From an uncultured Aquimarina sp. (GTDB lineage Bacteria > Bacteroidota > Bacteroidia > Flavobacteriales > Flavobacteriaceae): a stretch of 42,946 bases of DNA. The position numbers were made by a program, and so were the translations under genes. Below are positions 8,291 to 18,169 of this stretch, in pieces; the stretch's first letter is position 1, and each line of letters begins with the position of its first letter. The notes beneath the pieces were generated by a model. That model was given only the letters and a program-made list of their open reading frames with translations, did not search any database and had not been told where the DNA came from. Where the stretch lies: the NCBI GenBank assembly GCA_938011245.1, contig CALLUJ010000064.1:1-42946 (forward strand), read 5' to 3'.

Positions 8291-9702
8291 TGGTAAAGTT
8301 AGCAACACTAATAAGTGTACTTGCCATTTATTTTTTAACCTTAATAGCAAGTGCCCAAAACACTATACAAACAAAGTTTAAAACACTTTCTTTTGAATCT
8401 TACTTGGCTTACGTAAAAAAACATCATCCTATTATTAAGCAAGCCAACTTAAAACTTAGTATTGGAGAAGCTAAGAAGCTTAAAGCAAAGGGGGGCTTCG
8501 ATCCTAAGATAAATATAGATTATAATCGCAAAAAGTTTAAGGATATTGAGTATTACGATGAACTAAATGCAACCTTTAAAATACCTACGTGGTACGGTAT
8601 AGAGTTTAAAGCCAATTTTGAAGAAAACACAGGAGAGTTTTTAAATCCTAGACTAGATGTTCCGGAAGGAGGACTTTACAGTGCAGGAGTGTCCTTTTCT
8701 TTAGCTCAAGGTTTACTTATTAACGACCGTATGGCCGATGTTAAAAAAGCTCGCTATTTTTTAGAACAAACTAAGGCCGAACGTGATTTATTAGTAAACA
8801 AACTTATTTTTGAAGCTAGTAAATCTTATTTTGAATGGCTTGAAGCCTTTAATGAACAGCAAATTCTACTCAATTTTTTGGATGTCGCCAAGCTACGCTT
8901 TAAGGGTGTAAAACGTAATGTAGAAGTTGGTGAAAAGGCCGCTATAGACTCTATAGAAGCTAAAATAAGTTATCAAAATAGACAATTAGGTTTGGAAGCT
9001 GCTAAACTTAAAACAATGAAAGCTACTTTAAAAGCTAGTAATTTTTTATGGGTAGAAGGTGTTCCTTTAGAAATAGAAGAAAATATTGCTCCAGAAGCTC
9101 CTAGCAATGCTATTATTGAAACTTCTCTGTTTTTAGAAGGTATTACCTCGAATACTGATTTTTTAACCAATCATCCTAAATTAAGAAGCTTTGATGCTAA
9201 AATTAAAAGCCTGGAAGTAGATCAATTTTTAAAGAAAAATAAATTACTTCCTAAAGTAGGTTTGGAGTACAGTTTTTTAAGCACTAAACCAGAAGAACTC
9301 AATACATTTAATACCGCAGAGTATAAAGCTGGCTTTAACTTAAGCTATCCCATATTTCTTAGAAAAGAACGTGGAGATTTGAAACTAGCTAAACTAAAAT
9401 TAAAAGATGCTAATTTTGATAGAGCTACCACCTTATTACAAATTCAAAATAAAGTAACCGCCATTACATTCGAAATTAATTCGTTACAACGCCAAAACAA
9501 AATTATTAATAATATAATTGATAATTATAAAACAATGCTTAAAGCGGAAGAACGTAAATTTTCTTTTGGAGAGAGTTCTTTGTTTTTAATCAATTCTCGT
9601 GAGCAAAAACTTATAGAAGCTTCTATAAAGGCTAATAATCTTTTTATTAAAGCATTAAAGGCAAATGCAAAACGATTTAATGTATTGGGATTGGTGGAGT
9701 AA
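8290..9702 (+). CDS. TolC family outer-membrane efflux/secretion protein
   Basis: 470 residues with a signal peptide (about 1-22, ending IASAQ) and the long helical pairs of outer-membrane efflux proteins. Recurring TolC-type features include a first helix with SYLAYVKKHHPIIKQANLKL, beta strands with alternating aromatic residues, and a second repeat starting near 290. It completes an ABC - HlyD - TolC trio and overlaps the HlyD stop by one base. It converges with the restriction-modification gene, with 30 bases between the two stops. Confidence 0.88.
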   Translation: MVKLATLISVLAIYFLTLIASAQNTIQTKFKTLSFESYLAYVKKHHPIIKQANLKLSIGEAKKLKAKGGFDPKINIDYNRKKFKDIEYYDELNATFKIPTWYGIEFKANFEENTGEFLNPRLDVPEGGLYSAGVSFSLAQGLLINDRMADVKKARYFLEQTKAERDLLVNKLIFEASKSYFEWLEAFNEQQILLNFLDVAKLRFKGVKRNVEVGEKAAIDSIEAKISYQNRQLGLEAAKLKTMKATLKASNFLWVEGVPLEIEENIAPEAPSNAIIETSLFLEGITSNTDFLTNHPKLRSFDAKIKSLEVDQFLKKNKLLPKVGLEYSFLSTKPEELNTFNTAEYKAGFNLSYPIFLRKERGDLKLAKLKLKDANFDRATTLLQIQNKVTAITFEINSLQRQNKIINNIIDNYKTMLKAEERKFSFGESSLFLINSREQKLIEASIKANNLFIKALKANAKRFNVLGLVE

Positions 9703-9732
9703 ATAACGGATAATCTAACATGAGCAAAAAAG

Positions 9733-12700
9733 CTACTCTAAATACTTTTTAAGAATAGCTTCTTTCTGTTTGGGTATTTCTGCTATTTGTTTTTCTAATG
9801 TGTCTATTTCCTTTTCAGTCTTTTCAATTTCAGATATTATTTTTTCTTGTTCCTTAATTGGTGGTAAAGGGATTTTTATTGAAGACAACAACCCTTGATT
9901 CAAGCTTTTGATATTAGAACCTTTACTGTCGGTTGTTAATTTATTTCGGACAATATCAGTTTTTAAATAATGACAAAGGAATTTAGAATTAACTTCTTTT
10001 GAGTTAACTCTAATTCTAATTGTAAAGCCTGAAAAAGAAGTTTTATCTTTTAATTCATTTATGTATAAAAATCTACCGACTAATCTAGCTGAACCATTTG
10101 ACCTTACAACTAAAATATCTTTAGGTTGTAATTCATAATCTTTATTTAAAGAGCCTTCAATTTGATTTTTTTCGAGTTTATCTAATTTAGGAGAAAAATC
10201 ATCTTTAAAATCACCAACACCAATTATCGTGACTAATTCTCCAGAGCTTTGGCGATTGTAATTCAAACCATTTTTGAAAACAGCAATATTTCCTAAAAGT
10301 AGATTTTTATGTTTTAACTGATTGAAATTTGAAAGCATCCTACTTCTTTGTAATTTAATACTCTCAATAGCTTTTTTTTCTTTGCTTTCTAGTTTCTCTA
10401 TTTCAAAAACTAGTTTTTCTTGTATATTTTTTGGGGGAATCGGTATTTTTATATTTCTAAAATCAGTTTTTTGTAAATGTTTTAAACCAACTCCTGCAAA
10501 ATAAAATTCATTAATTGAATCAATAATGTTTTCTAAAAAATAGAAAATATATTTTGTTTTGATATTATTTTCATTTTGACTATTTATAACAAATGTATCA
10601 GTAGAATAACTAGCTTTTCCATTATAATACTTTACAATAGCGTTTCCTCCAGTTGATAGAAATATATTTTCTTTTTCAACTAAATATTCATTGTATTTAA
10701 AAGTTTTTTCTCCACTTGTAAAAAAAATGAATTCACCATTTTTAGAATCTTTTGCTGTTCCTACTTTTATTTTTGATTTAGGTTGTTCATCTATAATATC
10801 TCCAATATTTACTTTATCCCATTTACTTTCAATTTTTACTTTTTTTTTAGTAGAAATCGAAATGTTTTTCTCAAAATCAACTCGGTCAAAAGTTAACATA
10901 TCAACCAAGTTTTGATAAGTTACATTCTCTTTTAGATTGTCTTCAATTTCTAAATTAAAGTTTCCATTAAAAGCATTATAAATATAGGTACTTGCTTTTT
11001 CTGGGTTTTCAAATGTAGTCGCATCATATAATTGTGTACAATCGTCTATTGTTTTACTACGTTGTATTGGGTGAATACCTTCGCTTCCTCTACGATTACT
11101 AAATTCATATCCTAAAAACGCTTTTTCTTTATTCTTTTCACCTGTTTTAATTAAAACTACTTTTTGTTTAAGTGTAATAATAAAATAGAGTAATTTATCT
11201 TGTTCTAAAGCTAAAATATTCGTCCATTTTTCTTGCTCATTTTTAGCTTTTACTTTTTTATCATATTCTTGATAAATTTCGTGATTTTTAATTGCTTCAT
11301 TCGGTGATTTTTGTAATAAGGTTTTATAATCGTCAAACGAAATGTTTTCCCAAACATGAGCAATATATTTTTGTAATGGATTTTCTATTCCGTTAATAGT
11401 AACATCTTGTAAATTAGTGAATAGTTTTTTTACTGCTTCTTCAATATTAAAAGCATCTGCATTATTTCTACGTTTTAAAAATAAGGTAACAGTATTTGTT
11501 CCTGTTGCCATAAACGTATTAGATCCCATTTCTGTAATGGCTAAAATGTCAAAATATTTTAAAATTATTTCTCTTGTTTGTGTATAGATTCCTGTATTAC
11601 TTAAAATACTACTTGGTAAAATAATGCCAGCAACTCCTCCATCTTTTAAAAGTTGTTTTGTTCGTTCAATAAACAAACATTCTATTTCACTGCTTTGGTC
11701 GGTTAATCTGTCATATAAATAAAAAGCTTTTTTTGATTTATCTTCATTCATTTGTCCTTTAAAAGCAGATACAGAATAAGGAGGGTTTGAAATAATAACA
11801 TCAAATTGTTTATTGTCCTGAGGATAGGTTTTATCTGTTTCTGTTAGTAAATCTTTAAATTGGGTAGAAGTAGAAAAATCTCCCAAGCCATCTCCGTGAA
11901 TCACTTTTGCTAAACCGTCTCCGTGTAAGTAACAACTTACTTTGGCTGTTTTTACTAAACGATAATCTTTTTCAATTCCATAAACATAATCTTCAGCCCA
12001 ATCAAATTGGTCTTCTTTCCATTTTTTTATGGCTCTTTTGGTTGTAGGATTAAATTTACTTTCATCTAAAGAATCAATATATTTTTGGACTTCTTCCATT
12101 GATTCCGTAATAAAATGTCCACTTCCAGCAGCGTAATCAATTATAGTAGGTAGTAAATCATTTTTATTTCCTTCTTCAATTTTTTTATCTGTAATTTCTG
12201 GAAAAGGAAGACTTTTAATAATAAAACGGGCAATTGGAACAGGAGTAAAGAACTGACCTGACTCTTGCTTTAACCCAGTTGTTAAAAGTAATTCAAAGAA
12301 ATCACTTAAAAATTGTTGACGATAATTATATCGAATTTGATATACTTGAAGTAATTCGACAACCTCTTTTACAACCTTTGCATTTTCTTCAAAAGAAGCA
12401 TCATCATAAACTTCTTTAATTGCAAATTCATTATTCTTTTTTAAACGAATTTCGGTTAATATTTCTTTGAATTTATCTTTGTATTGTTCCTCAACTTGTA
12501 GAAATTGTTTATCAAATTCTGAATCACTTACATCAGTAACTTTCTTTTCTAAAAGTTCTAACATTCCTCTATTGTAAAGGTCAGTTAATCTTTTTTGAAA
12601 AGAAATATGATTGTCTTGTCCTTCAATCCATTGAAAGTGGAGTTGTTCATCTTCATTTCTATTTTCGTCTACTATTTTACACAAAAAAAGAGTGAATATT

Positions 12701-13443
12701 TTATTAAAAGCATTTGGTTTGTCAGAAACTACATTATGCCTTAAAATTTCTAAAAATCGATTAAAAATATGACTACTGTCTTCTTGTTTTAAAACTTTTA
12801 AATCATTCCACGTTAATGCCTTACTTTTAAATTCATAAGGAGTCGTCCAACTGTCAAAAACACCATTCGTTTTTGGTTGCTTATTCCAACGTTCAAATAA
12901 ATCTTTTACGTTACCAGTTTGTCTGTAATCTTCTTCAATTTTTACAATTTCGTTTCTATATTGAACTTCTTTGTTATTCAATTCAGAAGCATACAACATA
13001 ATAATATCTGCATTCTTATCTTGTTGAAAATATGTAAATAATTGACCTCCGTTTTTATGAAGATTACTTAATTCCTTTTCATATTCTTTTCCCCAAGTTT
13101 TACATTCTATCATTAAGTATGCAGAACCATCATTTCGAGTAACTAAAACATCTAAACGCCCACTTGTTCCATGACCAGTTTTCCAAGTTTTTTCTAGTGT
13201 AATATTTTGAGGTTTATACCCTTTTTCAAGTAATCTATTTACACATTCTAAAACAACCCAGTTTTCAGCTTGTGAAAAATTTTGTGTCGTTTTACTTTCA
13301 GCAGTTATTTTGTTACCAAAATTGAAAAGTTCTTTTTCAAAATCAATTTCAATAGCATATTTTCCATATTTCTTTTGAAATATTCCAGAAGTATTTTCTT
13401 TAGGTGTAAATCCTAATGTCTGTATGAGTTTTTTATATTTCAC
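9733..13443 (-). CDS. Single-chain restriction-modification enzyme, type IIB/AloI-like (nuclease - N6-adenine methylase - two specificity domains)
   Basis: 1236 residues. An N-terminal PD-(D/E)xK nuclease domain of HsdR_N type carries GRLDVLV (Asp98) and IECKTW (Glu113, Lys115). The HsdM-like gamma-class N6-adenine methylase has SGQFFTP (395-401), motif I DYAAGSGHF (436-444) and motif IV NPPY (553-556). Two HsdS-type target recognition domains (about 875-1035 and 1050-1200) each end in IPIPP or IPLPP plus a coiled coil. Size and order match the AloI group of type IIB enzymes, which cut on both sides of a split site. The start is GTG; no in-frame ATG lies upstream. There is no helicase and no separate R, M or S gene, so it is self-contained. 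The recognition site cannot be read from sequence. Confidence 0.9.
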   Translation of the reverse strand: MKYKKLIQTLGFTPKENTSGIFQKKYGKYAIEIDFEKELFNFGNKITAESKTTQNFSQAENWVVLECVNRLLEKGYKPQNITLEKTWKTGHGTSGRLDVLVTRNDGSAYLMIECKTWGKEYEKELSNLHKNGGQLFTYFQQDKNADIIMLYASELNNKEVQYRNEIVKIEEDYRQTGNVKDLFERWNKQPKTNGVFDSWTTPYEFKSKALTWNDLKVLKQEDSSHIFNRFLEILRHNVVSDKPNAFNKIFTLFLCKIVDENRNEDEQLHFQWIEGQDNHISFQKRLTDLYNRGMLELLEKKVTDVSDSEFDKQFLQVEEQYKDKFKEILTEIRLKKNNEFAIKEVYDDASFEENAKVVKEVVELLQVYQIRYNYRQQFLSDFFELLLTTGLKQESGQFFTPVPIARFIIKSLPFPEITDKKIEEGNKNDLLPTIIDYAAGSGHFITESMEEVQKYIDSLDESKFNPTTKRAIKKWKEDQFDWAEDYVYGIEKDYRLVKTAKVSCYLHGDGLAKVIHGDGLGDFSTSTQFKDLLTETDKTYPQDNKQFDVIISNPPYSVSAFKGQMNEDKSKKAFYLYDRLTDQSSEIECLFIERTKQLLKDGGVAGIILPSSILSNTGIYTQTREIILKYFDILAITEMGSNTFMATGTNTVTLFLKRRNNADAFNIEEAVKKLFTNLQDVTINGIENPLQKYIAHVWENISFDDYKTLLQKSPNEAIKNHEIYQEYDKKVKAKNEQEKWTNILALEQDKLLYFIITLKQKVVLIKTGEKNKEKAFLGYEFSNRRGSEGIHPIQRSKTIDDCTQLYDATTFENPEKASTYIYNAFNGNFNLEIEDNLKENVTYQNLVDMLTFDRVDFEKNISISTKKKVKIESKWDKVNIGDIIDEQPKSKIKVGTAKDSKNGEFIFFTSGEKTFKYNEYLVEKENIFLSTGGNAIVKYYNGKASYSTDTFVINSQNENNIKTKYIFYFLENIIDSINEFYFAGVGLKHLQKTDFRNIKIPIPPKNIQEKLVFEIEKLESKEKKAIESIKLQRSRMLSNFNQLKHKNLLLGNIAVFKNGLNYNRQSSGELVTIIGVGDFKDDFSPKLDKLEKNQIEGSLNKDYELQPKDILVVRSNGSARLVGRFLYINELKDKTSFSGFTIRIRVNSKEVNSKFLCHYLKTDIVRNKLTTDSKGSNIKSLNQGLLSSIKIPLPPIKEQEKIISEIEKTEKEIDTLEKQIAEIPKQKEAILKKYLE

Positions 13444-13575
13444 AATGATTAGGATTAAATTTTCGTTTTAATTTCAGTTATAAATAGAAGGATATCAAAA
13501 TCAATTATACTCCAATATTTTTACCAAAATTAAGCTATTATTCAGTTAAACTAAAAATAAAATAAATTTTACAAC

Positions 13576-14352
13576 TTAATGCTCCTGTATAAATTGAATA
13601 GCATTATCGTTAAATACATTTGGACTTTCTACATTTACTACATGTCCACATTTAGGAATTATAAGTAGTTTTGTTTTTTGATGAATTTTCACCATTTTTT
13701 CGATTACAGGAAGGAATAAATAATCTTGTTCTCCCATAATATATAACGTTGGGATTTTAATATCCTTAGCTCTAAAAAAACGTAGCAAAGGATTAATTTC
13801 TGCCGTAAGGCGAAACCATTTAATAAATTCTTTTTGATATAGCTTTTTAGCCTCTCTAGCAAACAGCATTCGAGAGCGTTTATGATTTTTTCTGGGCATT
13901 ATAATAAAAGCAAATAACTTGTACAAAACCATATATGGCATTAGAGTTTTAAACCACGATCCTAACTTCATTAATACTTGTGATCTAAAATTCATTTTCA
14001 TAATTGCACCTCCCATAATCATACTCGCTACTTTAGAAGGATGTTTCTCGGCTAAATTTCGTATTAAAATAGTTCCCAAAGAAATTCCTATAAAATGAGA
14101 TTGTTTAATTTTTAGAAATTCTAAAACCTCAGTAATATCCTGTGTAACGGTATCAAAAGTATATCTTTTAGGGTTATTTAACATATTGGTTTTACTATTT
14201 CCATGACCTCTTAAATCTAAAACTAACACATTAAAGTGTGCTGAAAAAGAACGCAACTGTTTAAACCAAATAGTGGAACTACCTCCTGCACCGTGTACAA
14301 AAGTTACCCAGCTAGAACTGGTAGAATGCAAATAAGTAGTGTGATGTAACAA
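13576..14352 (-). CDS. Alpha/beta-fold hydrolase
   Basis: 258 residues with the complete catalytic set: oxyanion-hole HGAGG (20-24), nucleophile GISLG with Ser91, acid Asp210 in GEQDYLF and His237 in CGHVVNVESP; DLRGHGNS (46-53) is typical of the family. It has no signal peptide, so it should be cytoplasmic. The substrate is not evident. The start is TTG: no in-frame ATG exists between the upstream stop and 14352, and homologous openings of this family begin just before the HGAGG strand. It is divergent from recJ, and a -7 element (TATCTTTG, 14400-14393) lies 40 bases upstream. Confidence 0.88.
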   Translation of the reverse strand: MLHHTTYLHSTSSSWVTFVHGAGGSSTIWFKQLRSFSAHFNVLVLDLRGHGNSKTNMLNNPKRYTFDTVTQDITEVLEFLKIKQSHFIGISLGTILIRNLAEKHPSKVASMIMGGAIMKMNFRSQVLMKLGSWFKTLMPYMVLYKLFAFIIMPRKNHKRSRMLFAREAKKLYQKEFIKWFRLTAEINPLLRFFRAKDIKIPTLYIMGEQDYLFLPVIEKMVKIHQKTKLLIIPKCGHVVNVESPNVFNDNAIQFIQEH

Positions 14353-14392
14353 AATAACTATTTTTTCAAAAGTAATTTACTAATTATAGTCT

Positions 14393-14400
14393 CAAAGATA
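14393..14400 (-). promoter_or_regulatory. Putative -7 promoter element of the alpha/beta hydrolase gene
   Basis: TATCTTTG on the minus strand fits TAnnTTTG exactly, within the 113-base divergent gap to recJ. It also supports the TTG start at 14352 over a start farther upstream. Confidence 0.4.
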
Positions 14401-14465
14401 TTTAAATTTGCTTTAACCTTTATAGAATTCTATTCTATGGAAACAAACTAATATTTACTTACCCT

Positions 14466-16163
14466 ATGCGTTGGACGCTAAAGCCTAAACCTCTAAAAGA
14501 AACAGTAATTCATTTACAAAAATCTTTAGGAGTAAGTACCACTATTGCTAGTTTATTAGTACAAAGAGGTATTGAAACTTTTGAACAGGCCAAAACTTTC
14601 TTTAGACCCACATTAAACCAATTGCACGATCCTTTTTTAATGCAGGATATGGTAGTTGCTGTACAACGAATTTTTAAAGCTGTAGCAAACAATGAACGCA
14701 TTATGGTTTATGGCGATTACGATGTAGACGGTACTACTAGTGTAGCATTAATGAGTACCTATTTACAAAGTCTTTCTCCTAATGTTACATCGTATATTCC
14801 CGATCGGTATGCCGAAGGATACGGAATTTCTTACAAAGGAATTGATTATGCGAACAATAACGGTATTACTCTTATTATAGCCTTAGATTGTGGTATTAAA
14901 GCCATAGAAAAGGTAGCTTATGCTAAAGAAAATGAAATTGATTTTATTATTTGTGATCATCACAGACCTGGAAAAAAAATACCAAAGGCCATAGCTGTTT
15001 TAGATCCTAAAAGGGCAGACTGTAATTATCCATATAAAGAATTATGTGGTTGTGGTGTCGGTTTTAAATTAATAAGTGCAATACACCAAAAACTTAATAA
15101 ACCTTTTAAAGAACTGCTTCCTTTTTTAGACCTAGTTGCTACAGCTATTGGAGCAGATATTGTTCCTATAACTGGAGAAAATAGAGTATTAGCATACTAT
15201 GGTTTACAAATAATTAATTCTAAACCTAGAGCTGGTTTTAAAGCCTTAATACAACAAACCAAAAAGCAAAAATTAACTATTACCGATGTGGTTTTTACTA
15301 TAGCCCCTAGAATTAATGCTGCTGGCAGAATGAAACATGGTTTACATGCTGTAGAATTAATGGTAGAACAAAGTTTTGAGAAAGCAAAAGAATTTGCCAC
15401 AGCAATTGAAGCTTATAATTACAGTAGGAGAGAAGCCGATAAAGAAATTACTATAGAAGCCTTAACACAAATAAAAAACAATAAAGAAGAAAATTTAAAA
15501 ACTACCGTAGTTTACAAACCACACTGGCATAAAGGGGTTATTGGTATTGTAGCTTCCAGACTTACTGAAACTTATTACAGACCCACATTAGTGTTTACTA
15601 AAAGTGGTAATACATTAGCTGCTTCTGCACGATCGGTAATAGGGTTTGATGTATATAATGCATTAGAGGCAAGTTCCGAGTACATAGAACAATTTGGAGG
15701 ACATAAGTATGCTGCTGGATTAACATTAACGGAAGAAAATTATCCAAAATTTAAACAGAAATTTGAAGAAGTTGTTTCGAGTCAAATTAATCCGCAACTA
15801 TTAACCCCAGAAATACTTATTGATACTGAGATTAATTTTTCTGAAATAGATGCTAAATTTTATCGTATTTTAAAGCAATTTGCTCCTTTTGGTCCCGGAA
15901 ATTTAGCCCCTACTTTTATAACTAAAAACACAATAGATACCGGCTATGCAAAAACAGTAGGTGTAGATGGAAAACATCTAAAATGTACTTTTAAAAATAA
16001 TACTTCTAATACTCCTTTTAATGCTATTGGCTTCAATTTAGGAGAAAAATTAGGCCTTATAAAAAATAATAATCCTATTTCTGTAATATACCATTTAGAA
16101 GAAAACGAATGGAATGGAAATTGTTCTTTACAACTTAGAATTAAAGATCTTAAAATAGAATAG
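14466..16163 (+). CDS. recJ: Single-strand-specific 5'-3' exonuclease RecJ
   Basis: 565 residues, the usual RecJ length. It degrades single-stranded DNA in recombination and mismatch repair. DHH-family motifs are clear: YGDYDVDGTTS (82-92) carries the metal-binding aspartates, ALDCG (139-143) the next Asp, CDHHRPG (163-169) the DHH motif, and GGHKYAAG in the C-terminal part marks the DHHA1 domain. The OB-fold C-terminal domain follows. lspA starts 64 bases downstream on the same strand with its own promoter-like element. Confidence 0.96.
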   Translation: MRWTLKPKPLKETVIHLQKSLGVSTTIASLLVQRGIETFEQAKTFFRPTLNQLHDPFLMQDMVVAVQRIFKAVANNERIMVYGDYDVDGTTSVALMSTYLQSLSPNVTSYIPDRYAEGYGISYKGIDYANNNGITLIIALDCGIKAIEKVAYAKENEIDFIICDHHRPGKKIPKAIAVLDPKRADCNYPYKELCGCGVGFKLISAIHQKLNKPFKELLPFLDLVATAIGADIVPITGENRVLAYYGLQIINSKPRAGFKALIQQTKKQKLTITDVVFTIAPRINAAGRMKHGLHAVELMVEQSFEKAKEFATAIEAYNYSRREADKEITIEALTQIKNNKEENLKTTVVYKPHWHKGVIGIVASRLTETYYRPTLVFTKSGNTLAASARSVIGFDVYNALEASSEYIEQFGGHKYAAGLTLTEENYPKFKQKFEEVVSSQINPQLLTPEILIDTEINFSEIDAKFYRILKQFAPFGPGNLAPTFITKNTIDTGYAKTVGVDGKHLKCTFKNNTSNTPFNAIGFNLGEKLGLIKNNNPISVIYHLEENEWNGNCSLQLRIKDLKIE

Positions 16164-16180
16164 CCCCATTAACTTTTTAT

Positions 16181-16188
16181 ATATTTGA
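16181..16188 (+). promoter_or_regulatory. Putative -7 promoter element of lspA
   Basis: TATATTTG matches TAnnTTTG and lies 39 bases before the lspA ATG, in the short gap after recJ. A clear -33 partner is not visible. Confidence 0.35.
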
Positions 16189-16227
16189 AAACTTGTTAAA
16201 TTAATATTTAAAAGTGATTATAACACA

Positions 16228-16833
16228 ATGAATTTTAAAAAGGCTTCGCTATTAATATTATTGATTCTTATTATAGATCAATGGTCTAAAATATACATAA
16301 AAACACACTTTCAACTAGGAGAATCTGTAGAAGTGTTTAATTGGTTTAAAATTCATTTTGTAGAAAATAATGGTATGGCATGGGGTATGGAAATTCCAGG
16401 TTCTTACGGTAAATTATTTTTAAGTTTATTCCGTTTTGCGGCTATTGGAGCTATTGCCTACTGGTTATGGGATAGTATTCGTAAAAAAGCGCCTAATATT
16501 TTAATTATATGTATTTCATTAATATTTGCTGGAGCGCTTGGTAATCAATTGGATTCTACTTTTTATGGTTTATTTTTTGAACATAGCAATAACCAAACTG
16601 CACAATTTTTATCTGAAAATGGCGGGTATGCTCCTCTTTTTTATGGTAAGGTTGTAGATATGTTTTATTTCCCTTTATACGAAGGTGTACTTCCTAGTTG
16701 GATTCCTTTTAAAGGAGGTACTTACTTTACTTTTTTTGATCCTGTATTTAATATAGCAGACTCTGCCATATCTTTAGCGGTAATGCTTTTAATTACTTTT
16801 AATAAAACGGTATTTCCTAAGGAAAAAGAATAA
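16228..16833 (+). CDS. lspA: Lipoprotein signal peptidase (signal peptidase II)
   Basis: This inner-membrane aspartyl protease cuts prolipoprotein signal peptides before the lipid-modified cysteine. The 201 residues exceed the usual ~165 because of an insertion around 118-140, common in Bacteroidota LspA. Visible family motifs are DQWSK in helix 1, HFVENNGMAWG (about 46-56), VDMFYFP with one catalytic Asp, and FNIADSAIS with the second. The gene is convergent with the YrbL-like gene, and only 3 bases separate the two stop codons. Confidence 0.94.
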   Translation: MNFKKASLLILLILIIDQWSKIYIKTHFQLGESVEVFNWFKIHFVENNGMAWGMEIPGSYGKLFLSLFRFAAIGAIAYWLWDSIRKKAPNILIICISLIFAGALGNQLDSTFYGLFFEHSNNQTAQFLSENGGYAPLFYGKVVDMFYFPLYEGVLPSWIPFKGGTYFTFFDPVFNIADSAISLAVMLLITFNKTVFPKEKE

Positions 16834-16836
16834 TTG

Positions 16837-17433
16837 TTATTTATCAAAAAAGGTTCTAAGTTCATTTAAAGAGTTTAGCTTCTTTTTGCGATAGATTTTA
16901 TTAATCTTCATTCTCCGATAAAACCCTATGTATTCTACAAAGGGAAATATATCTTTATAGCCTACACCATCTACAATAACCAACTCTATTAATCCATTTT
17001 TTAGAACTTTACAACAAATATTTTTTCCTGTTAAATCTCTTACAATTACTTTGTGCTTAATTAATTGTTCTTTTAATTTTTTTAAGTGTTCTAAAAATAA
17101 TTTATCCGAATAAGGAGATTTATCCATTATTAAATAATCGTAAAGTGTTAACGAAATATTATTAGTGGTTTCATCCCTTATCAAATCATAAACAAATCCA
17201 GTTCCTAAGTTAGTTTCTTCTTTTTTATAAAACTTTGCTAAAAATGGGTATTCAAAATAATTACTTCTTTTATTTTGAATTCTTTCATAATATTTAATCT
17301 CTTTTTCAACACGATTATGACTATCGTTTCCTTTTATCTTAACCTTAATACATAAGTTTTGATTATTTGGATGAACATAACATTTTTGAAAATCTCCTTC
17401 TCCTATGTAATGTTCTTCTTTAAGAATTAACAT
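16837..17433 (-). CDS. YrbL-like kinase-fold protein
   Basis: 198 residues matching the YrbL (PhoP-regulatory-network) family: a glycine-rich start GEGDFQKCYVHPNNQNLCIKV, where the family has the same CYIHP then LCIKV pattern; a catalytic-loop-like VRDLTGKNI; and IVDG in the place of a kinase DFG. In enterobacteria YrbL is under PhoP/PmrA control and its substrate is unknown; elsewhere relatives sit in lipopolysaccharide clusters and may phosphorylate sugars. No such cluster is here. It starts 13 bases after the rpiB stop, so it is probably the second gene of an rpiB operon. Confidence 0.75.
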   Translation of the reverse strand: MLILKEEHYIGEGDFQKCYVHPNNQNLCIKVKIKGNDSHNRVEKEIKYYERIQNKRSNYFEYPFLAKFYKKEETNLGTGFVYDLIRDETTNNISLTLYDYLIMDKSPYSDKLFLEHLKKLKEQLIKHKVIVRDLTGKNICCKVLKNGLIELVIVDGVGYKDIFPFVEYIGFYRRMKINKIYRKKKLNSLNELRTFFDK

Positions 17434-17446
17434 TTTTATGCGTTTT

Positions 17447-17878
17447 TTAGCAACTACTTATCTTATCAACTCTTCTTTTATGGCGGCCTCCTTCAAACTC
17501 AGCATTTAAGTAAGCATCTACCATTTCTATAGCCTGAACTTCTGCAATAAAACGAGCAGGAAGTACTAATACATTAGCATTATTGTGTTGCTTAATAATT
17601 GAAGCTATTTCTTTACTCCAAGCTAATCCAGCACGCACCTTAGAGTATTTATTAGCGGTTATTGCCACTCCATTTCCTGTACCACAAAGTAAAATACCTA
17701 AATCTACCTTAGCATCACTTACTTCCTTAGATACTAAATGTGCAAAATCTGGATAATCTACACTATCATTAGTATTTGTACCAAAATTAATCACTTGATG
17801 CCCTAATTTTTCTAGATGTGTAACAATAGTTTCTTTATATGTCGTACCAGCATGGTCATTTCCTATAGCAATTTTCAT
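17447..17878 (-). CDS. rpiB: Ribose-5-phosphate isomerase B
   Basis: 143 residues, normal for the RpiB/LacAB family. The enzyme interconverts ribose 5-phosphate and ribulose 5-phosphate in the pentose phosphate pathway. NDHAG (8-12) is the substrate-binding opening, LLCGTGNG carries the active-site Cys and the anion-binding loop, and the C-terminal GGRHKRRVDKI is typical. It probably starts a two-gene transcript with the YrbL-like gene. Confidence 0.95.
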   Translation of the reverse strand: MKIAIGNDHAGTTYKETIVTHLEKLGHQVINFGTNTNDSVDYPDFAHLVSKEVSDAKVDLGILLCGTGNGVAITANKYSKVRAGLAWSKEIASIIKQHNNANVLVLPARFIAEVQAIEMVDAYLNAEFEGGRHKRRVDKISSC

Positions 17879-18169
17879 TTCTATTTTTTTTAATATTTAA
17901 TACGAAGTTACATATTCTGGTAATACCGTATTGTGTAAATTAGAGTTCATTAAATAATTTATAATTACAAATTGTATTAAAAAAACTTTATATTTTTAAA
18001 TTCTTTATAAAATTATCAATATTTTCCTTCTTTCAAAAAATTTTTAATAGGACTTTTCTCTAAAAACTCTGAACAAAGTAGGTCGATTAAGCTAATTTGT
18101 ACAAGTTTTAATGTAGATATTTGTAACGATGTAACATAATGAAATATGGATAGGAAAGAATATCCATAA
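17879..18169. other. 291-bp spacer between rpiB and bioA
   Basis: I see no gene here. It should carry the rpiB promoter on the minus strand. A weak 8-bp hairpin (18145-18152 with 18161-18168) directly follows the bioA stop and may help end the bio transcript, but no T-run follows. Confidence 0.4.

Noticed and set aside
13576-14352. The alpha/beta hydrolase as BioH completing the biotin pathway
   Set aside because: It is 4-7 kb from the bio genes, in a different transcript, and nothing in the sequence singles out BioH among generic hydrolases.
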